Positions 51,101-57,100 of a DNA stretch of 64,000 nucleotides are shown here, one piece after another. The notes under the pieces were generated by a model. That model had not been told where the DNA came from. It saw only the letters and a program-made list of their open reading frames with translations, and ran no database searches. Source of the DNA: Trochalopteron elliotii (Eukaryota > Chordata > Aves > Passeriformes > Leiothrichidae); assembly GCA_024734555.1 (NCBI GenBank), contig JANPWX010000614.1:340649-404648 (forward strand), written 5' to 3'. The position numbers and the translations under genes were made by a program. How positions within the stretch are numbered: the first letter of the stretch is position 1; each line of letters opens with the position of its first letter.

Positions 51101-54100
51101 CAGAACCTGTTTCCATTGCTGGGGTGACAGGGGGAATGCAGCAATTGACCTCGTTGAAGCCGAGGTGAGTCTGACCGGGAAGGAGTGGCAGGAACATCCG
51201 ATTGTGACCGGCCCAGAGCCCCCGTGTATTTTGGGCATAGACTTCCTCCGGAACGGCTATTACAAACACACTAAGGGACTCAGATGGGCTTTTAAAATAG
51301 TTCCTGTAGAGGCAGAGGGCATTAAGCAATTGAACACCTTGCCTGGACTATCTGAAAACCCATCTACAGTCAGACTCCTTAAGGTGGAAGAGCAGCAAAT
51401 ACCAATTGCCACCTCAACAGTGCACCACCAGCAGTATCAGATGAATCGAGATGCTGTGATCCCCATCCACAAGATGATCCAAGAGCTGGAGAGCCAAGGG
51501 ATGGTCAGCAAAACCCACTCACCCTTCAACAGCCCCATCTGGCCTATGCGTAAATCTGAAGGAGAATAGAGATTGTGGACTATCGTGGCTTGAATGAAGT
51601 GACTCCACTACTGACCGCTGCTGTGCCGGACATGCTGGAACTCCAGTATGAGCTGGAGTCCAAGGCAGCAAAGTGGTACGCCACTATTGACATTGCCAAT
51701 GCATTTTTCTCCATTCCTCTGGCAGCAGAATGCAGGCCTCAGTTTGCTGTCACCTGGAGGGGCGTGCAGTACACCTGAAATCGACTGCCCCAGGGGTGGA
51801 AACACAGCCCCACCATCTGCCATGGACTGATCCAGGCTGCACTAGAAAAGGGTGAGGCTCCTGAATATTTGCAGTACATTGATGACATCATTTTGTGGGG
51901 GAACACAGCAACAGAAGTCTTTGAGAAAGGAGAAAAGATCATCCAGATTCTCCTGAAAGCTGGCTTCGTCGTCAAAAAGAGCAATATCAAAGGACCTGCC
52001 CAAGTGATGCAGTTCCTGGGGGTAAAGTGTCGAGACAGACGGGGTCAGACTCCCACAGAGGTCATCAGTAAGATCACCGTGATGTCTCCGCCAACCAGCA
52101 AGAAGGAAACACGAGCTTTCCTAGGCACCATAGGTTTTTGGAGAATGCACATTCCTGAGTACAGCCAGAGTGTGAGCCCTCTCTACCTGGTTACCCGCAA
52201 GAAGAACAATTTCCACTGGGGCCCTGAACAGCAGCAAGCCTTTGCCAGATCAAGCAGGAGATCACTCATGCAGTAGCCCTTGGCCCAGTCAAGACGGGAC
52301 CAGAGGTAAAGAATGTGCTCTATTCTGCAGCTGGGAGCCATGGTCTGTCCTGGAGCCTTTGGCAGAAAGTGCCTGGGGAGACTCAAGGACGACCACTGGG
52401 ATTCTGGAGTCGAAGCTACAGAGGGTCCGAAGCCAACTACACTCCCACAGAGAAGGAAATCTTGGCCACCTATAAAGAAGTTCAAGCTGCCTCAGAAGTG
52501 ACTGGCACAAAAGCACAACTCCTCCTGGCACCCTGACTACAAGTGCTAGAACAGATGTTTAAAGGAAAGGCTCCCTCTACCCACCACGCCACCAACGCCA
52601 CACAGAGAAATGGACTGCCCCCATCGCACAGTGCACCCTAGGATCTTAAAAATAATGACAAACTAGCCAGAAGGTGAAAACTTTGGTCTCGCTGACAAAG
52701 AGGAGCAGAACAAGTGACGAGCTGAAGAAGCTCCACTGTACAACCAACAGCCAGCAGAAGAAACACTCCATGCTCTTTTCACTGACAGTTCCTGTCGCAT
52801 CATGGAGATGAACTGCAAGTGAAAAGCAGCTGTGTGGAGCCCCACATGACAGGTCGCAGAAGCCACTGAAGGAGAAGGTGGATCAGGTCAACTTGCTGAA
52901 CTCAAAGCCATTCAGCTGGCCCTGGACATTGCTGAAAGAGAGAAGTAGACAAAGCTCTACCTTTATACCAATTCATAAATGGTAGCCAATTTTCTGTAGA
53001 GTTGGCTAGAAAGGTAGAAAAAAAGCTAACTAGCAGGGTAGGAGAAAACCAATCTAGGCTGCTGATGAGTAGAAAAACATTGCCATTTGGGTGGAGAAGC
53101 TACCTCTAAAAGTCCACCATGTAGATGCCTATGTCCCCAAAAGTCAGGCTAATGAAGAGCACCAAAACAATGAGCAGGTAGATCAGGCTGCAAAGACAGA
53201 GGTGTCAAATACAGACTTAGATTGGCAACACAAGGGAGAGTTGTTCCTGGCTCGATGGGCCCATGATGCCTCAGGTCACCAGGGCAGAGACGCCACCTAT
53301 AAGTGGGCACGAGACCGAGGGCTCGACCTAACTATGGACAGTATTTCTCAGGTTATTCATGACTGTGACACATGTGCTGTCATCAAACAGGCCAAGCAGG
53401 TGAAGCCCCTATGGTATGGTGGGCAGTGGTCCAAATACAAGTATGGGGAGGCCTGGCAGATTGACTCCATCACGCTGCCCCAGACATGCCAAAGCAAGCA
53501 CTATGTGCTCACAACGGTAGAGGCCACCACTGGCTGGCTGGAGACCTATCCTGTGCCTCACACCACTGCCCGGAACACCATCCTGGGCCTGGAAAAGCAA
53601 GTCCTGTGGAGACATGGCACTCCTGAGAGGATTGAGTCCGACAACGGGACTCATTTCAAGAACAGCCTTATAAGCAACTGGAGTAGAGAACATGGCATTG
53701 AGTGGGTGTACCATATTCCTTATCATGCACCAGCAGCTGGGAAAGTTGAACGGTTGTTGGGGGTTAGGTTTGTTCCTTTTTTACTCTAAAGAATTTTTTT
53801 CCCCCTAAGTTACTAAGAAGACTAAGTATTGGGTGCTTAAGGGTGCTTGACCAAAACAAAGAGGTGGCCAAAGCTCAGAGTGGGAGTTTAGGGGCAGGTA
53901 AAGGACAGAGCTGGAGGCAACTTGGCTCTCTGGCTCTCAGCATCGAATTGGAGAGGACACAGCCAGGCTTGTTCCTTGCTGCAGGAGGAGTTCACTGTCA
54001 CCAGAAAGTCCGGTCCTGGGAAATCTACCATCATCTGCTCATGTGCCCTGGAATTCTGAGCTCCTCTGCCTGCCCTGCTGGAGCTGGGCCAGCCCTGCCC

Positions 54101-57100
54101 CGCCATTGCAGCTTCTTCAGCACTGCTCTTTTTGCTGCAGTGTGACCCTGCACCCCCCTGCCCTGCCCTGCCGGGACATCCCGCCATCCCAGCGACCAGC
54201 CCGGGACTTTCCCCTGTTCCAGCCTGGTGCTCTCGGGAGTCCTGCACTGAGACCCAACTCCCCTGGGTTTTGTGAAGCAAAGCCCTCAAGGTTCTTGGTA
54301 CTGTTTTGTTATTAATGCTGTAGTTGTTGTTTTTCGTTTGTTTTGTTATACATACGAGTAAGGAACTGCTATTCCTATCCCCAAATCTTTGCCCGAAAAC
54401 CTCTAACTGCAAATTTGCAATTGGAAAAGGGGAGGGTGGTTTACATTCTCCATTCCAAGGGAAACTCCAGTTTTCCCTGGCAGATACCTATCTTCCCAAA
54501 CCAAGACAACCATGCAATGGCTTGCTTAAAACCACCTTGCAGGCACTGTGTGAGGAGACATTCAAGACCTGGAAGATTAATTTAGCAAAGGCCACATGGT
54601 TAGTGAACATCCGGAGTTCCACCAACTGAGCAAGCCCTGCCCAATCTGAGTCCTTGTGAACAACAGATAGAGACAAGGTTCCAGTGGTACATATGAGAGG
54701 TATGCTGGGAGAAATTAACAAAATTTCGATTAATTCTGCCCCATTCATGGGGTTGTCTTTGCTCAGGGACCAGGCTGCACTTGGTGGGTGATGCAAAAGG
54801 ATGGAGACCCAATGCATACTTGTCCTGGTTTAAGGCAGATTTTTGGAGGAAACCTCCAAATGGAGTCCCTCTAGAAAGCAAATTCAAGCAGCCCCTCCCC
54901 CAACTGGTTTGGGAAAAAATTTCCTTAGAGAAAAGTGGAAAAAAGTTGTTTATTCAACAAGCAAGGTGTTCACAAGCACAAAGAATGAATAATATGAATA
55001 ATATTAAACAATAAAACCTCTTGCCATTCTGAAGAGAGACAGCAATCTTGAGAAATTCCTTGCCATGGGTTTTAGCTCAGTTCACCAAGTCTCTTACCAG
55101 TCCCTCCAGCACTGGAAATGCTGCCCTGGGCCCCAGTGGGCCACAGACTAGACAATACAGCCCAGGAACAGAATGTGAAGGAGTGAGTGCAATTTCTGAA
55201 AACAAACTGCGCGCTTCTTCTTTCTCCCCCCTTTGCTCTTGGAACCAGTCTTAAAGGTGTAGACCTCAATACCCAGCATAAACAGACTGGGGACACAAGC
55301 ATCACAGTCACTTCAGGACAATACCGCAAAGCGACCTTGTTTTAGGGTGAACTACCCATGACACTGTGCTTGTATCTGTATCAGTATCTGCATGTATACA
55401 TGTATATAATTAGGTAGTGCATGTATGTATGTAATTTTAATTATATAAATTTGATGTAACATGTTAGTATGGGAAAATATTTGAGATGGTTGAGTTTCTT
55501 TCCTTTTTACTTGTGGAATTTTTTCCCATTGAGTTGCTGAGATGCACTGATGGCTGAGTGCTTGAGACAGGGCGAGGGAGAAGGGGGAAAGGTGCCCAAG
55601 CCTCAGGGAAGGAGGGTGCCTAGTGGCACTCCTCTGGTTTTTGAGAGTTTCTATCAGAGGGATAGAGATATCGTGAGAAGAGAGGCAGGTAAAGGACAGG
55701 GGCTGGGTCAGTTTATGTTTCTCACTCGCTCTTGGCTTTCAGAAGGAGACAGTCAAGCTGCTGCCTGTGGAAAGGAATTTCACCACCACTGCTGTAACCC
55801 AGCCGAGAGCTGCCCTTCTTCTGCTGCTGGGCCCCGCACCCTCTGCACTGCTGGGATGTCCCACAGCTCCAGCTATCACTATGGAGTTTCTGATACATCT
55901 CATCCACCACGCTGGGATTTCTGCTCATCCCTGCCATTCCAGCCTGCTGCTTCCGAGAGTCCTGCCAGGGCGCTGGGATTGACAGCCGCAGGGGTTTGTG
56001 GAGCGAGGCCTCCCTTCCATCCCTCCCCATCCCAGACAAAGCCGCCATTGCCACGTGCTCCCCGAGCCTGCGCAGGAGCGCCCCCTGCAGCCGCGGGGGG
56101 ATCATCGCACCTGCCCTGCCCACCAGCGCTCCCTGCCGGCTGTGACCGGAACTACACCAAAGGGGAAATTGCCGGCAGCCAAGAAGGCTGTCACTAAGTT
56201 CCTGATTCTGTTTATTGTTAATGCTTTAGTTGCTGTTTTGTTTGCCTTGTTATACATACTAGTAAAGAACTGTTATTCCTATTCTCATATCTTTTTGCCT
56301 GAGAGGTCCTTAATTTCAAAATTGCAATAATTTGGAGGGAGGGGGTTTACATTCTCCATTCCAAGGGAAGCTCCTGCCTTCCCTAGCAAACACCTATCTT
56401 TCAAACCTAGACACTGGTACAGATCATTAAGTCCAATTTCTGGCCCTGCACAGACACCCCAACAATCCCATCCTGTGCCTGAGAGCATTGACCAAAGACT
56501 CTGGCAGCCTTTCAGCTCTGACTATTCCCTGGGGAGCCTTTCCAGTGTCCAACCACTCTCTGGATGAAACAGAAACCAAATCAGGGTCCAAATATTTATC
56601 TTCTTTTAAAGGTTTTCCTCTAGTATGAGCAGAGCATGATCCTGGCAGCACACACCTAATGGAAGTTTCCTAAATATAAGCTCTCATGGGAAAAATATTA
56701 AAAATAAACTTATAAACTATTGGAAAATATGTAGGAAATGAAGCACATCTGTGCTGCACCTCAGACCATAGCATAGTGACACTGGTTTGAAATCAATTTG
56801 AAAAGAATTTTGTTCATAAATGTAATCTCTGTCTGCATCAATGTATTGTCTCATCATGGTTAAGATCTCAGCTTAGATGGAGATGTATCCATCTTTTGCC
56901 TGGGCAGATCTTTCTCTTTTCTAATAAAGATGATGATAAATTCTCTTTTTACTCAGTTTTGAATTTCTGCATTTCTGTCAAATGCAGCAGCAGAACTTTA
57001 CAAACAATAAAGTAAAATATCTTTTTTTCCTCAGAATAAGAATTCTGACACATAGGTAAGAGCAGAACTGAAATTCTTGGGCAAGCTCAAGTTTGTGTCA

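Larger units (their letters stand above)
49720..56413 (+). mobile_element. ERVL-like endogenous retrovirus copy B, 5'-truncated, with nested LTRs
   Basis: Order on plus: part of gag (49774-50436), protease and reverse transcriptase (51050-52270), degraded RNase H (about 52300-53000), integrase (53091-53755), a nested LTR (53755-54508), the pol continuation (54509-54820), another nested LTR on minus (54821-55320), the pol end (55321-55461), and a terminal LTR (55462-56413). No 5' LTR is seen. There is no env. Multiple stops and frame breaks make it non-functional. The YIDD box and lack of env suggest class III (ERVL). It is antisense to IFT140. Confidence 0.82.
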
